Shown: positions 12,871 to 28,100 of the stretch, piece by piece
How positions within the stretch are numbered: position 1 is the first letter of the stretch
Layout: every line of letters starts with the position of its first letter
Assembly (NCBI RefSeq): GCF_029227915.1
Contig: NC_079886.1
Location: 4,464,001 to 4,528,000, forward strand
Reading direction: 5' to 3'
Origin: Hydractinia symbiolongicarpus
Taxonomy: Eukaryota > Cnidaria > Hydrozoa > Anthoathecata > Hydractiniidae
DNA length: 64,000 bases
Position numbers and translations under genes: made by a program
Notes under the pieces: model-generated
The model's input: only the letters and a program-made list of their open reading frames with translations
What the model was told of the DNA's origin: nothing
Databases searched by the model: none

Positions 12871-13195
12871 TATTATAATTTATTACTGAAATTGTAATGA
12901 ATATATATAAAAACAGTTAGAAATATATTAGAAAGAGTCACGGAAACATTGGAAGAGCATATGCTTAATATTTTTGTGAAGATTTTGTATGTAGGAGTCG
13001 CCCGAAAACAACAAAAATCTTCAAAAAATTTAATTTCTGGCCGGTCATGACAAACCGTTAAAATTAGCAGCATTTTTTATTTTAATTCTTTTTTTTTACC
13101 AGAAACCGGTTCTAAATATAAAAAAAATAAAAGTCAGGCGGTTTAACATTGAACGGTGCCCTCAAAAAATAATGGCGGCTTTTTAAAAACAATAT
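12871..13195 (-). promoter_or_regulatory. Transposon 5' non-coding region with TATA-like stretch
   Basis: Region between the transposase start and the 5' sub-terminal repeat, where the promoter is expected. A TATA-like TTATATATAT lies at 12901-12910 on the minus strand, 31-40 bp upstream of the ATG, which would leave almost no 5' UTR. It is not distinctive in AT-rich sequence. Nothing else is recognised here. Confidence 0.35.
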
Positions 13196-13232
13196 GTGCT
13201 GCAACAGCGCGGCACTGTATGAATAGGGTTAA
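13196..13232. repeat. 5' terminus of copy 2: sub-terminal repeat, 1-bp spacer, 12-bp TIR, TTAA
   Basis: Sub-terminal repeat 13196-13215, one base (13216), TIR 13217-13228, TTAA 13229-13232. It mirrors the 3' terminus except for spacer length. Confidence 0.92.
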
Positions 13233-13553
13233 CAGTGAAACGATTGACTGTGGGACTTAATTGAACTGATTTTGGACTTTAACTTCATAAATGTGATAAT
13301 TGAGACAATTAGACTCCATGAAATAACATTCTTCTTAAATTGGCATGATTGACGGAACTCAGCGATTACACTGGGCGCTGTGGTACCAATCCTAGCCGCT
13401 ATCGCTCGCCGAAGAAGTTGAGACATTTTCAAAAACTAAATTTCATTGACTTTCTAACGGTATCAGTCCGTTTCAGGTACAACGCTTGGGTCACATTTTC
13501 GTGCCAACATGTATTTAGCGATATTTTTCTCATATTACTAGGTTGCATCGCTT
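13229..13553. repeat. Shortened 325-bp monomer (48-bp deletion) next to copy 2
   Basis: Same deletion between CTGTGGTA motifs as at 1584-1908, with only a few substitutions between the two. It marks both loci as copies of one ancestral junction. Confidence 0.9.
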
Positions 13554-16500
13554 TTAACACTGAAACGATTGACTGTGGGACATACTTGAACTGATTTTGG
13601 ACTTTAACTTTATAAATGTGATAATTGAGACAATTGGGCTCCACGAAATAACATTATTCTGAATTTGACATGATTGCTAGAACTCAGCGATTACACTGGG
13701 CGCTGTGGTAGCGCGTCATTTAAAAATTTAGATAAATAAGTCCTTTTTTACTGCGGAACCAATCCTAGCTGTTAGCGCGCGGTGAAGAAATAGAGACAGT
13801 TTTAAAAACTACATTTCATTGATTTTCAAACGGTATCAGTCCGTTTCAGTTACAACGGTTGCGTCACATATTGGTACCAACATGTATTTAGCGATAGTGT
13901 TCTGATACTACTAAGTTACATCGCTTTTAACAGTGAAACGATTGACTGTGGGACTTAATTGAACTGATTTGGGACTGTGACCTTACAAATGTGATGAATG
14001 AGACAAATGGACTCCATGAAATAACATTCTTCTTAAATTGGCATGATTGCCAGTGCTCAGCGATTACACTGGGCGCTGTGGTAGCGCTTCATTTAAAAAT
14101 GCAAATAAATAAGTCATTTTTTACTGTGGGTCCAATCCTAGGCGTTATCGCACGCTGAAGAAATTGAGACAGTTTCAAAAACTACATTTCATTGACTTTC
14201 TAACGGTATCAGTCCGTTTCTGCTACAACGGTTGGGTCACATCTTTGTACCAACATGTATTTAGCGATATTTTTCTGATATTACTACGTTGCATCCCTTT
14301 TAACAGTGAAACGATTGACTGTGGGACTTACTTGAACTGATTTTGGACTTTAACTTTTTAAATGTGATAATTGAAACAATTGGACTCCATGCAATAACAT
14401 TCTTTTTAAAATGGCATGATTGACGGAACTTAGCGATTACACTGGGCGCTGTGGTAGCGCTTCATTTAAAAATGTAGATAAATAAGTCATTTTTTACTGT
14501 GGTACCAATCCTAGCCGCTATCGCACGCCGGAGAAGTTGAGAAATTTCAAAAACTACATTTCATTGACTTTCTAACGGTGTCAGCCCATTTGAGTTACAA
14601 CAGTTGGGTCACATTTTCGTACCAACATGTATTTAGCGATATTTTTCTGATATTACTAGGTTGCATCGCTTTTAACAGTGAAACGATTGACTGTGGGATT
14701 TAATTGAACTGATTTTGGACTGTGACCTTACAAATGTGATGAATAGACAATTGGACTCCATGGAATAACACTCTTCTTAAATTGGCATGATTGCCGGTAC
14801 TCAGCGATTACACTGGGAGCTGTGGTAGCGCTGCATTTAACTTTATAAATGTGATAATTGAGAAAATTGGACTCCACGAAATAACATTATTCTGAATTTG
14901 ACGTGATTGCTAGAACTCAGCGATTACACTGGGCGCTGTGGTAGCGCGTCATTTTAAAATTTAGATAAATAAGTCCTTTCTTACTGCGGGACCAATCGTA
15001 GCTGTTAGCGCGCGCTGAAAAAATAGTGACAGTTTCAAAAACTACATTTCATTGACTTTCTACCTGTATTAGTCCGTTTGAGTTTCAACGGTTGGGTCAC
15101 GTAATCGTACAAACATGTATTTTGCAATATTTTTCTGATATTACTAGGTTGCATCGCTTATAACAGTGAAGCGATTTACTGTGGGATTTATTTGAACTGA
15201 TTTTGAACTGTGACCTTATAAATGTGATAAATGATACAATTGGACCCCAAGAAATAACATTCTTCTTAAATTGACATGGTTGCCGGAACTCAGCATTTAC
15301 ACTTGGAACTGTGGTAGCGTTTCACTTAAAAACTTAGATAAATAAGTCATTTTTTACTGTAGGACCAATCCTAGCCGTTAGCGGGAGGTGAAGAAATAGA
15401 GACAGTTTTAAAAACTACATTTCATTGATTTTCAAACGGTATCAGTCCGTTTCTCTTACAACGGTTGCGACACATATTCGTACCAACATGTGTTTAGCGA
15501 TATTTTTCTGATATTACTAAGCTGTATCGCTTTTAACAGTGAAACGATTGGCTGTGGGACTTAATTGAACTGATTTTGGACTTTAACTTTTTAAATGTGA
15601 TAATTGAAACAATTGGACTCCATGCAATAACATTCTTCTTAAATTGACATGATTGGCGGAACTTAGCGATTACACTGGGCGCTGTGGTAGGGCTTCATTT
15701 AAAAATGTAGATAAATAAGTCATTTTTTACTGTAGGACCAATCCTAGCCGTTATGGCACGCTGAAGAAGTAGAGACAGTTTCAAAAACTACATTTCATTG
15801 ACTTTCTAACGGTATCAGTCCGTTTCAGTTACAACGGTTGCGTCACATATTCGTGCCAACATGCATTTAGCGATATTTTTCTGATATTACTAGGTTGCAT
15901 CGCTTTTAACAGTGAAACGATTGACTGTGGGATTTAATTGAACTGATTTTGGACTGTGACCTTACAAATGTGATGAATAGACAATTGGACTCCATGAAAT
16001 AACACTCTTCTTAATTTGGCACGATTGCCGGTACTCAGCGATTACACTGGGCGCTGTGGTAGCGCTTCATTTAACTTTATAAATGTGATAATTGAGACAA
16101 TTGGACTCCACGAAATAACATTATTCTGAATTTGACATGATTGCTAGAACTCAGCGATTACACTGGGCGCTGTGGTAGCGCGTCATTTTAAAATTTAGAT
16201 AAATAAGTCCTTTCTTACTGCGGGACCAATCCTAGCTGTTAGCGCGCGCTGAAAAAATAGTGACAGTTTCAAAAACTACATTTCATTGACTTTCTACCTG
16301 TATTAGTCCGTTTGAGTTTCAACGGTTGGGTCACGTAATCGTACAAACATGTATTTTGCAATATTTTTCTGATATCACTAGGTTGCATCGCTTATAACAG
16401 TGAAGCGATTTACTGCGGGATTTATTTGAACTGATTTTGAACTGTGACCTTATAAATGTGATAAATGATACAATTGGACCCCAAGAAATAACATTCTTCT

Positions 16501-17160
16501 TAAATTGACATGGTTGCCGGAACTCAGCATTTACACTGGGAACTGTGGTAGCGTTTCATTTAAAAACTTAGATAAATAAGTCATTTTTTACTGTAGGACC
16601 AATCCTAGCCGTTAGCGGGAGGTGAAGAAATAGAGACAATTTTAAAAACTACATTTCATTGATTTTTAAACGGTATCAGTCCGTTTCTGTTACAACGGTT
16701 GCGACACATATTCGTACCAACATGTGTTTAGCGATATTTTTCTGATATTACTAGGTTGTATCGCTTTTAACAGTGAAACGATTGGCTGTGGGACTTAATT
16801 GAACTGATTTTGGACTTTAACATTATAAGTGTGATAATTGAGACAATTGGAATCCAAGAAATAACAATGTTCTGAATTTGAAATGATTCCTAGAACTCAG
16901 CGATTACACTGGGCGCTGTGGTAGCGCTTCATTTAAAGATGCAGATAAATAAGACATTTTTTACTGTAGGACCAATCCTAGCCATTATGGCATGCTGAAG
17001 AAATAGAGACAGTTTCAAAAACTACATTTCATTGACTTTCTAACGGTATCAGTCCGTTTCCGTTACAGCGGTTGCGTCACATATTCGTGCCAACATGTAT
17101 TTAGCGATATTTTTCTGATATTACTAGGTTGCATCGCTTTTAACAGCGAAACGATTGACT
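13554..17160. repeat. Satellite segment matching block A, with two chimeric monomers
   Basis: From 13229 to about 15835 the sequence follows 1584 to about 4190 at a constant offset of 11,645. It contains chimeric 488-bp monomers at 14672-15159 and 15906-16393, spaced 1,234 bp apart. The next chimera starts at 17513, 1,607 bp further on (1,234 + 373). Confidence 0.88.
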
Positions 17161-20100
17161 GTGGGACATACTTGAACTGATTTTAAACTTTAACTTTATA
17201 AATGTGATAATTGAGACAATTGGAATACATGCAATAACATTCTTCTTAAATTGGCATGATTGACGGAACTCAGTGATTTCACTGGGCGCTGTGGTACCGC
17301 GTCATTTAAAAATTTAGATATATAAGTCATTTTTTACTGTGGGTCCAATCCTAGCCGTTATCGCACGCCGAAGAAATAGAGACAGTTTCAAAAACTACAT
17401 TTTATTGACTTTCTAACGGTATCAGTCCGTTTCAGTTACAACGGTTGCGTCACATATTCGTGCCAACATGCATTTAGCGATATTTTTCTGATATTACTAG
17501 GTTGCATCGCTTTTAACAGTGAAACGATTGACTGTGGGATTTAATTGAACTGATTTTGGACTGTGACCTTACAAATGTGATGAATAGACAATTGGACTCC
17601 ATGAAATAACAGTCTTCTTAAATTGGCATGATTGCCGGTACTCAGCGATTACACTGGGCGCTGTAGTAGCGCTTCATTTAACTTTATAAATGTGATAATT
17701 GAGACAATTGGACTCCACGAAATAACATTATTCTGAATTTTACATGATTGCTAGAACTCAGCGATTACACTGGGCGCTGTGGTAGCGCGTCATTTTAAAA
17801 TTTAGAGAAATAAGTCCTTTCTTACTGCGGAACCAATCCTAGCTGTTAGCGCGCGCTGAAAAAAGAGTGACAGTTTCAAGAACTACATTTCATTGACTTT
17901 TTACCTGTATTAGTCCGTTTGAGTTTCAACGGTTGGGTCACGTAATCGTACAAACATGTATTTTGCAATATTTTTCTGATATTACTAGGTTGCATCGCTT
18001 ATAACAGTGAAGCGATTTACTGTGGGATTTAATTGAACTGATTTTGAACGGTGACCTTATAAATGTGATAATTGAGACAATTGGACTCCAAGAAATAACA
18101 ATGTTCTGAATTTGACATGATTGCTAGAACTCAGCGATTACACTGGGCGCTGTGGTAGCGCTTCATTTAAAAATGCAAATAAATAAGTCATTTTTCACTG
18201 TAGGACCAATCCTAGCCATTATGGCACGCTGAAGAAATAGAGACAGTTTCAAAAACTACATTTCATTGACTTTCTAACGGTATCAGTCCGTTTCCGTTAC
18301 AGCGGTTGCGTCACATATTCGTGCTAACATGTATTTAGCAATATTTTTCTGATATTACTAGGTTGCATCGCTTTTAACAGCGAAACGATTGACTGTGGGA
18401 CATACTTGAACTGATTTTGGACTTTATCTTTATAAATGTGATAATTGAGACAATTGGAATACATGCAATAACATTTTTCTTAAATTGGCATGATTGACGG
18501 AACTCAGTGATTTCACTGGGCGCTGTGGTACTGCGTCATTTAAATATGTAGATATATAAGTCATTTTTTACTGTGGGTCCAATCCTAGCCGTTATCGCAC
18601 GCTGAAGAAATTGAGACAGTTTCAAAAACAACATTTCATTGACTTTCTATCGGTATCAGTCCGTTTCTGTTACAACGGTTGCGTCACATATTTGTACCAA
18701 CATGTATTTAGCGATATTTTTCTGATATTACTACGTTGCATCCCTTTTAACAGTGGAACGATTGACTGTGGGACTTACTTGAACTGATTTTGGACTTTAA
18801 CTTTTTAAATGTGACAATTGAAACAATTGGACTCCATGCAATAACATTCTTCTTAAATTCGCATGATTGACGGAACTCAGCGATTACACTGGGCGCTGTG
18901 GTAGCACTTCATTTAAAAATGTAGATAAATAAGTCATTTTTTACTGTGGTACCAATCCTAGCCGCTATCGCACGCCGAAGAAGTTGAGACATTTTCAAAA
19001 ACTACATTTCATTGACTTTTTAACGGTGTCAGCCCATTTGAGTTACAACAGTTGGGTCACATTTTTGTACCAACATGTATTTAGCGATATTTTTTTGATA
19101 TTACTAGGTTGCATCGTTTTTAACAGTGAAACGATTGACTGTGGGACATACTTGAACTGATTTTGGACTTTAACTTCATAAATGTGATAATTGAGACAAT
19201 TTGAATACATGCAATAACATTCTTCTTAAATTGGCATGATTGACGGAACTCAGTGATTTCACTGGGCGCTGTGGTACCGCGTCATTTAAAAATTTAGATA
19301 TATAAGTCATTTTTTACTGTGGGTCCAATCCTAGCCGTTATCGCACGCCGAAGAAATAGAGACAGTTTCAAAAACTACATTTTATTGACTTTCTAACGGT
19401 ATCAGTCCGTTTTAGTTACAACGGTTGCGTCACATATTCGTGCCAACATGCATTTAGCAATATTTTTCTGATATTACTAGGTTGCATCGCTTTTAACAGT
19501 GAAACGATTGACTGTGGGATTTAATTGAACTGATTTTGGACTGTGACCTTACAAATGTGATGAATAGACAATTGGACTCCATGAAATAACACTCTTCTTA
19601 AATTGGCATGATTGCCGGTACTCAGCGATTACACTGGGCGCTGTAGTAGCGCTTCATTTAACTTTATAAATGTGATAATTGAGACAATTGGACTCCACGA
19701 AATAACATTATTCTGAATTTGACATGATTGCTAGAACTCAGCGATTACACTGGGCGCTGTGGTAGCGCGTCATTTTAAAATTTAGAGAAATAAGTCCTTT
19801 CTTACTGCGGGACCAATCCTAGCTGTTTGCGCGCGCTGAAAAAATAGTGACAGTTTCAAGAACTACATTTCATTGACTTTCTACCTGTATTAGTCCGTTT
19901 GAGTTTCAACGGTTTGGTCACGTAATCGTACAAACATGTATTTTGCAATATTTTTCTGATATTACTAGGTTGCATCGCTTATAACAGTGAAGCGATTTAC
20001 TGTGGGATTTAATTGAACTGATTTTGAACTGTGACCTTATAAATGTGATAATTGAGACAATTGGACTCCAAGAAATAACAATGTTCTGAATTTGACATGA

Positions 20101-22390
20101 TTGCTAGAACTCAGCGATTACACTGGGCGCTGTGGTAGCGCTTCATTTAAAAATGCAAATAAATAAGTCATTTTTCACTGTAGGACCAATCCTAGCCGTT
20201 ATGGCACGCTGAAGAAATAGAGACAGTTTCAAAAACTACATTTCATTGACTTTCTAACGGCATCAGTCCGTTTCCGTTACAGCGGTTGCGTCACATATTC
20301 GTGCCAACATGTATTTAGCGATATTTTTCTGATATTACTAGGTTGCATCGCTTTTAACAGCGAAACGATTGACTGTGGGACATACTTGAACTGATTTTGG
20401 ACTTTAACTTTATAAATGTGATAATTGAGACAATTGGAATACATGCAATAACATTTTTCTTAAATTGGCATGATTGACGGAACTCAGTGAATTCACTGGG
20501 CGCTGTGGTACTGCGTCATTTAAATATGTAGATATATAAGTCATTTTTTACTGTGGGTCCAATCCTAGCCGTTATCGCACGCTGAAGAAATTGAGACAGT
20601 TTCAAAAACAACATTTCATTGACTTTCTATCGGTATCAGTCCGTTTCTGTTACAACGGTTGCGTCACATATTTGTACCAACATGTATTTAGCGATATTTT
20701 TCTGATATTACTACGTTGCATCCCTTTTAACAGTGGAACGATTGACTGTGGGACTTACTTGAACTGATTTTGGACTTTAACTTTTTAAATGTGACAATTG
20801 AAACAATTGGACTCCATGCAATAACATTCTTCTTAAATTCGCATGATTGACGGAACTCAGCGATTACACTGGGCGCTGTGGTAGCACTTCATTTAAAAAT
20901 GTAGATAAATAAGTCATTTTTTACTGTGGTACCAATCCTAGCCGCTATCGCACGCCGAAGAAGTTGAGACATTTTCAAAAACTACATTTCATTGACTTTT
21001 TAACGGTGTCAGCCCATTTGAGTTACAACAGTTGGGTCACATTTTTGTACCAACATGTATTTAGCGATATTTTTTTGATATTACTAGGTTGCATCGTTTT
21101 TAACAGTGAAACGATTGACTGTGGGACATACTTGAACTGATTTTGGACTTTAACTTCATAAATGTGATAATTGAGACAATTTGAATACATGCAATAACAT
21201 TCTTCTTAAATTGGCATGATTGACGGAACTCAGTGATTTCACTGGGCGCTGTGGTACCGCGTCATTTAAAAATTTAGATATATAAGTCATTTTTTACTGT
21301 GGGTCCAATCCTAGCCGTTATCGCACGCCGAAGAAATAGAGACAGTTTCAAAAACTACATTTTATTGACTTTCTAACGGTATCAGTCCGTTTTAGTTACA
21401 ACGGTTGCGTCACATATTCGTGCCAACATGCATTTAGCGATATTTTTCTGATATTACTAGGTTGCATCGCTTTTAACAGTGAAACGATTGACTGTGGGAT
21501 TTAATTGAACTGATTTTGGACTGTGACCTTACAAATGTGATGAATAGACAATTGGACTCCATGAAATAACACTCTTCTTAAATTGGCATGATCGCCGGTA
21601 CTCAGCGATTACACTGGGCGCTGTAGTAGCGCTTCATTTAACTTTATAAATGTGATAATTGAGACAATTGGACTCCACGAAATAACATTATTCTGAATTT
21701 GACATGATTGCTAGAACTCAGCGATTACACTGGGCGCTGTGGTAGCGCGTCATTTTAAAATTTAGAGAAATAAGTCCTTTCTTACTGCGGGACAAATCCT
21801 AGCTGTTTGCGCGCGCTGAAAAAATAGTGACAGTTTCAAGAACTACATTTCATTGACTTTCTACCTGTATTAGTCCGTTTGAGTTTCAACGGTTTGGTCA
21901 CGTAATCGTACAAACATGTATTTTGCAATATTTTTCTGATATTACTAGGTTGCATCGCTTATAACAGTGAAGCGATTTACTGTGGGATTTAATTGAACTG
22001 ATTTTGAACTGTGACCTTATAAATGTGATAATTGAGACAATTGGACTCCAAGAAATAACAATGTTCTGAATTTGACATGATTGCTAGAACTCAGCGATTA
22101 CACTGGGCGCTGTGGTAGCGCTTCATTTAAAAATGCAAATAAATAAGTCATTTTTCACTGTAGGACCAATCCTAGCCGTTATGGCACGCTGAAGAAATAG
22201 AGACAGTTTCAAAAACTACATTTCATTGACTTTCTAACGGTATCAGTCCGTTTCCGTTACAGCGGTTGCGTCACATATTCGTGCCAACATGTATTTAGCG
22301 ATATTTTTCTGATATTACTAGGTTGCATCGCTTTTAACAGCGAAACGATTGACTGTGGGACATACTTGAACTGATTTTGGACTTTAACTT
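17161..22390. repeat. HOR array with 1,980-bp unit (2.6 copies)
   Basis: Near-identical at an offset of 1,980 bp: 17161, 19141 and 21121 start equivalent sequence, and the chimeric monomers begin at 17513, 19493 and 21473. The unit is one 488-bp chimera plus four 373-bp monomers (488 + 1,492 = 1,980). At about 22390 the phase jumps by exactly one monomer, to an offset of 1,607. Confidence 0.92.
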
Positions 22391-25139
22391 TTTAAATGTG
22401 ACAATTGAAACAATTGGACTCCATGCAATAACATTCTTCTTAAATTCGCATGATTGACGGAACTCAACGATTACACTGGGCGCTGTGGTAGCACTTTATT
22501 TAAAAATGTAGATAAATAAGTCATTTTTTACTGTGGTACCAATCCTAGCCGCTATCGCACGCCGAAGAAGTTGAGACATTTTCAAAAACTACATTTCATT
22601 GACTTTTTAACGGTGTCAGCCCATTTGAGTTACAACAGTTGGGTCACATTTTTGTACCAACATGTATTTAGCGATATTTTTTTGATATTACTAGGTTGCA
22701 TCGTTTTTAACAGTGAAACGATTGACTGTGGGACATACTTGAACTGATTTTGGACTTTAACTTCATAAATGTGATAATTGAGACAATCGGACTCCATGAA
22801 ATAACATTCTTCTTAAATTGGCATGATTGACGGAACTCAGCGATTACACTGGGCGCTGTGGTAGCGCTTCATTTAACAATTTAGATAAATAAGTCCTTTT
22901 TAACTGCGGGACCAATCCTAGCTGTTAGCGCGCGGTGAAGAAATAGAGACAGTTTTAAAAACTACATTTCATTGATTTTCAAACGGTATCAGTCCGTTTC
23001 AGTTACAACGGTTGCGTCACATATTGGTCCCAACATGTATTTAGCGATAGTGTTCTGATACTACTAAGTTACATCGCTTTTAACAGTGAAACGATTGACT
23101 GTGGGACTTAATTGAACTGATTTTGGACTGTGACCTTACAAATGTGATGAATGAGACAAATGGACTCCATGAAATAACATTCTTCTTAAATTGGCATGAT
23201 TGCCGGAACTCAGCGATTAAACAGGGCACTGTGGTAGCGCTTCATTTAAAAATGTAGATGTATAAGTCATTTTTTACTGTGGGACCAATCCTAGCCGCTA
23301 TCGCACACCGAAGAAAGTGAGACAGTTTCAAAAACTGCATTTCATTGACTTTCTAATGGTATCAATCCGTTTCAGTTACAACAGTTAGGTCACATTTTCG
23401 TACCAACATGTATTTAGCGATATTTTTCTAATATTACTAGGTTGCATCGCTTTTAACAGTGAAACCATTGACTATAGGACTTAATTGAACTGATTTTGGA
23501 CTGTGACCTGACAAATGTGATGAATGAGACAATTGGACTCCATGAAATAACACTCTTCTTAAATTGGCATGATTGCCAGTGCTCAGCGATTACACTGGGC
23601 GCTGTGGTAGCGCTTCATTTAAAAATGCAAATAAATAAGTCATTTTTTACTGTGGGTCCAATCCTAGCCGTTATCGCACGCTGAAGAAATTGAGACAGTT
23701 TCAAAAACTACATTTCATTGACTTTCTAACGGTATTTGTCCGTTTCTGCTACAACGGTTGCGTCACATATTTGTACCAACATGTATTTAGCGATATTTTT
23801 CTGATATTACTACGTTGCATCCCTTTTAACAGTGAAACGATTGACTGTGGGACTTACTTGAACTTATTTTGGACTTTAACTTTTTAAATGTGATAATTGA
23901 AACAATTGGACTCCATGCAATAACATTCTTCTTAAATTGGCATGATTGACGGAACTCAGCGATTACACTGGGCGCTGTGGTAGCGCTTCATTTAAAAATG
24001 TAGATAAATAAGTCATTTTTTACTGTGGTACCAATCCTAGCCGCTATCGCACGCCGGAGAAGTTGAGAAATTTCAAAAACTACATTTCATTGACTTTCTA
24101 ACGGTGTCAGCCCATTTGAGTTACAACAGTTGGGTCACATTTTCGTACCAACATGTATTTAGCGATATTTTTCTGGTATTACTAGGTTGCATCGCTTTTA
24201 ACAGTGAAACGATTGACTGTGGAACTTAATTGAAGTGATTTTGGACTGTGACCTTACAAATGTGATGAAAGAGACAATCGGACTCCATGAAATAACACTC
24301 TTCTTAAATTGGCAAGATTGCCGGTACTCAGCGATTACACTGGGCGCTGTGGTAGCGCTTCATTTAAAAATGTAGATATATAAGTCATTTTTTACTGTAG
24401 GACCAATCCTAGCTGTTATGGCACGCTGAAGAAATAGAGACAGTTTCAAAAACTACATTTCATTGACTTTCTAACGGTATCAGTTCGTTTGAGTTACAAC
24501 AGTTGCGTCACATATTCGTGCCAACATGTATTTAGCGATATTTTTCTGATATTACTAGGTTGCATCGCTTTTAACAGTGAAACGATTGACTGTGGGATTT
24601 AATTGAACTGATTTTGGACTGTGACCTTACAAATGTGATGAATGAGACAATTGGACTCCATGAAATAACACTCTTCTTAAATTGGCAAGATTGCCGGTAC
24701 TCAGAGATTACACTGGGCGCTGTGGTAGCGTTTCATTTAAAAACTTAGATAAATAAGTCATTTTTTACTGTAGGACCAATCCCAGCCGTTAGCGGGAGGT
24801 GAAGAAATAGAGACAGTTTTAAAAACTACATTTCATTCATTTTCAAACGGTATCAGTCCGTTTTTGTTACAACGGTTGCGACACATATTCGTACCAACAT
24901 GTATTTAGCGATATTTTTCTGATATTACTAGGTTGCATCGCTTTTAACAGTGAAACGATTGACTGTGGGACATACTTGAACTCATTTTGGACTTTAACTT
25001 TTTAAATGTGATAAGTGAAACAATTGGACTCCATGCAATAACATTCTTCTTATATTGGCATGATTGACGGAACTCAGCGATTACACTGGGCGCTGTGGCA
25101 GCGCTTCATTTAAAAATGTAGATAAATAATTCATTTTTT
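22391..25139. repeat. Mixed satellite monomers without clear HOR
   Basis: Ordinary 373-bp monomers. The first part continues the previous HOR with one monomer removed; the rest is a mosaic of variants related to 13.5-14.7 kb. No gene. The ORFs at 23496-23684 and 23690-23887 are satellite frames. Confidence 0.85.
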
Positions 25140-28100
25140 ACTGTGGTACCAATCCTAGCCGCTATCGCTCGCCGAAGAAGTTGAGACATTTTCAAAATAT
25201 AAGTTTCATTGACTTTTTAACGGTATCAGTCCGTTTCAGTTACAACGGTTGCGTCACATATTGGTACCAACATGTATTTAGCGATAGTGTTCTGATACTA
25301 CTAAGTTACATCGCTTTTAACAGTGAAACGATTGACTGTGGGACTTAATTGAACTGATTTGGGACTGTGACCTTACAAATGTGATGAATGAGACAAATGG
25401 ACTCCATGAAATAACATTCTTCTTAAATTGGCATGATTGCCAGTGCTCAGCGATTACACTGGGCGCTGTGGTAGCGCTTCATTTAAAAATGCAAATAAAT
25501 AAGTCATTTTTTACTGTGGGTCCAATCCTAGGCGTTATCGCACGCTGAAGAAATTGAGACAGTTTCAAAAACTACATTTCATTGACTTTCTAACGGTATC
25601 AGTCCGTTTCAGTTACAACGGTTGCGTCACATATTCGTGCCAACATGCATTTAGCGATATTTTTCTGATATTACTACGTTGCATCCCTTTTAACAGTGAA
25701 ACGATTGACTGTGGGACTTACTTGAACTGATTTTGGACTTTAACTTTTTAAATGTGATAATTGAAACAATTGGACTCCATGCAATAACATTCTTCTTAAA
25801 TTGGCATGATTGACGGAACTTAGCGATTACACTGGGCGCTGTGGTAGCGCGTCATTTTAAAATTTAGATAAATAAGTCCTTTCTTACTGCGGGACCAATC
25901 CTAGCTGTTAGCACGCGCTGAAAAAATAGTGACAGTTTCAAAAACTACATTTCATTGACTTTCTAACTGTATTAGTCCGTTTGAGTTTCAACGGTTGGGT
26001 CACGTAATCGTACAAACATGTATTTTGCAATATTTTTCTGATATTACTAGGTTGCATCGCTTATAACAGTGAAGCGATTTACTGTGGGATTTTCTTGAAC
26101 TGATTTTGAACTGTGACCTTATAAATGTGATAAATGATACAATTGCACCCCAAGAAATAACATTCTTCTTAAATTGACATGGTTGCCGGAACTCAGCATT
26201 TACACTTGGAACTGTGGTAGCGTTTCATTTAAAAACTTAGATAAATAAGTCATTTTTTACTGTAGGACCAATCCTAGCCGTTAGCGGGAGGTGAAGAAAT
26301 AGAGACAGTTTTAAAAACTACATTTCATTGATTTTCAAACGGTATCAGTCCGTTTCTGTTACAACGGTTGCGACACATATTCGTGCCAACATGTGTTTAG
26401 CGATATTTTTCTTATATTACTAAGCTGTATCGCTTTTAACAGTGAAACAATTGGCTGTGGGACTTAATTGAACTGATTTTGGACTTTAACATTATAAGTG
26501 TGATAATTGAGACAATTGGACTCCAAGAAATAACAATGTTCTGAATTTGACATGATTGCTAGAACTCAGCCATTACACTGGGCGCTGTGGTAGCGCTTCA
26601 TTTAAAGATGCAGATAAATAAGTCATTTTTTACTGTAGGACCAATCCTAGCCGTTATGGCACGCTGAAGAAGTAGAGACAGTTTCAAAAACTACATTTCA
26701 TTGACTTTCTAACGGTATCAGTCCGTTTCAGTTACAACGGTTGCGTCACATATTCGTGCCAACATGCATTTAGCGATATTTTTCTGATATTACTAGGTTG
26801 CATCGCTTTTAACAGTGAAACGATTGACTGTGGGATTTAATTGAACTGATTTTGGACTGTGACCTTACAAATGTGATGAATAGACAATTGGACTCCATGA
26901 AATAACACTCTTCTTAATTTGGCACGATTGCCGGTACTCAGCGATTACACTGGGCGCTGTGGTAGCGCTTCATTTAACTTTATAAATGTGATAATTGAGA
27001 CAATTGGACTCCACGAAATAACATTATTCTGAATTTGACATGATTGCTAGAACTCAGCGATTACACTGGGCGCTGTGGTAGCGCGTCATTTTAAAATTTA
27101 GATAAATAAGTCCTTTCTTACTGCGGGACCAATCCTAGCTGTTAGCGCGCGCTGAAAAAATAGTGACAGTTTCAAAAACTACATTTCATTGACTTTCTAC
27201 CTGTATTAGTCCGTTTGAGTTTCAACGGTTGGGTCACGTAATCGTACAAACATGTATTTTGCAATATTTTTCTGATATTACTAGGTTGCATCGCTTATAA
27301 CAGTGAAGCGATTTACTGCGGGATTTATTTGAACTGATTTTGAACTGTGACCTTATAAATGTGATAAATGATACAATTGCACCCCAAGAAATAACATTCT
27401 TCTTAAATTGACATGGTTGCCGGAACTCAGCATTTACACTGGGAACAGTGGTAGCGTTTCATTTAAAAACTTAGATAAATAAGTCATTTTTTACTGTAGG
27501 ACCAATCCTAGCCGTTAGCAGGAGGTGAAGAAATAGAGACAGTTTTAAAAACTACATTTCATTGATTTTTAAACGGTATCAGTCCGTTTCTGTTACAACG
27601 GTTGCGACACATATTCGTACCAACATGTGTTTAGCGATATTTTTCTGATATTACTAGGTTGTATCGCTTTTAACAGTGAAACGATTGGCTGTGGGACTTA
27701 TTTGAACTGATTTTGGACTTTAACATTATAAGTGTGATAATTGAGACAATTGAAATCCAAGAAATAACAATGTTCTGAATTTGACATGATTGCTAGACCT
27801 CAGCGATTACACTGGGCGCTGTGGTAGCGCTTCATTTAAAGATGCAGATAAATAAGACATTTTTTACTGTAGGACCAATCCTAGCCGTTATGGCACGCTG
27901 AAGAAATAGAGACAGTTTCAAAAACTACATTTCATTGACTTTCTAACGGTATCAGTCCGTTTCCGTTACAGCGGTTGCGTCACATATTCGTGCCAACATG
28001 TATTTAGCGATATTTTTCTGATATTACTAGGTTGCATCGCTTTTAACAGCGAAACGATTGACTGTGGGACATACTTGAACTGATTTTGGACTTTTACTTT

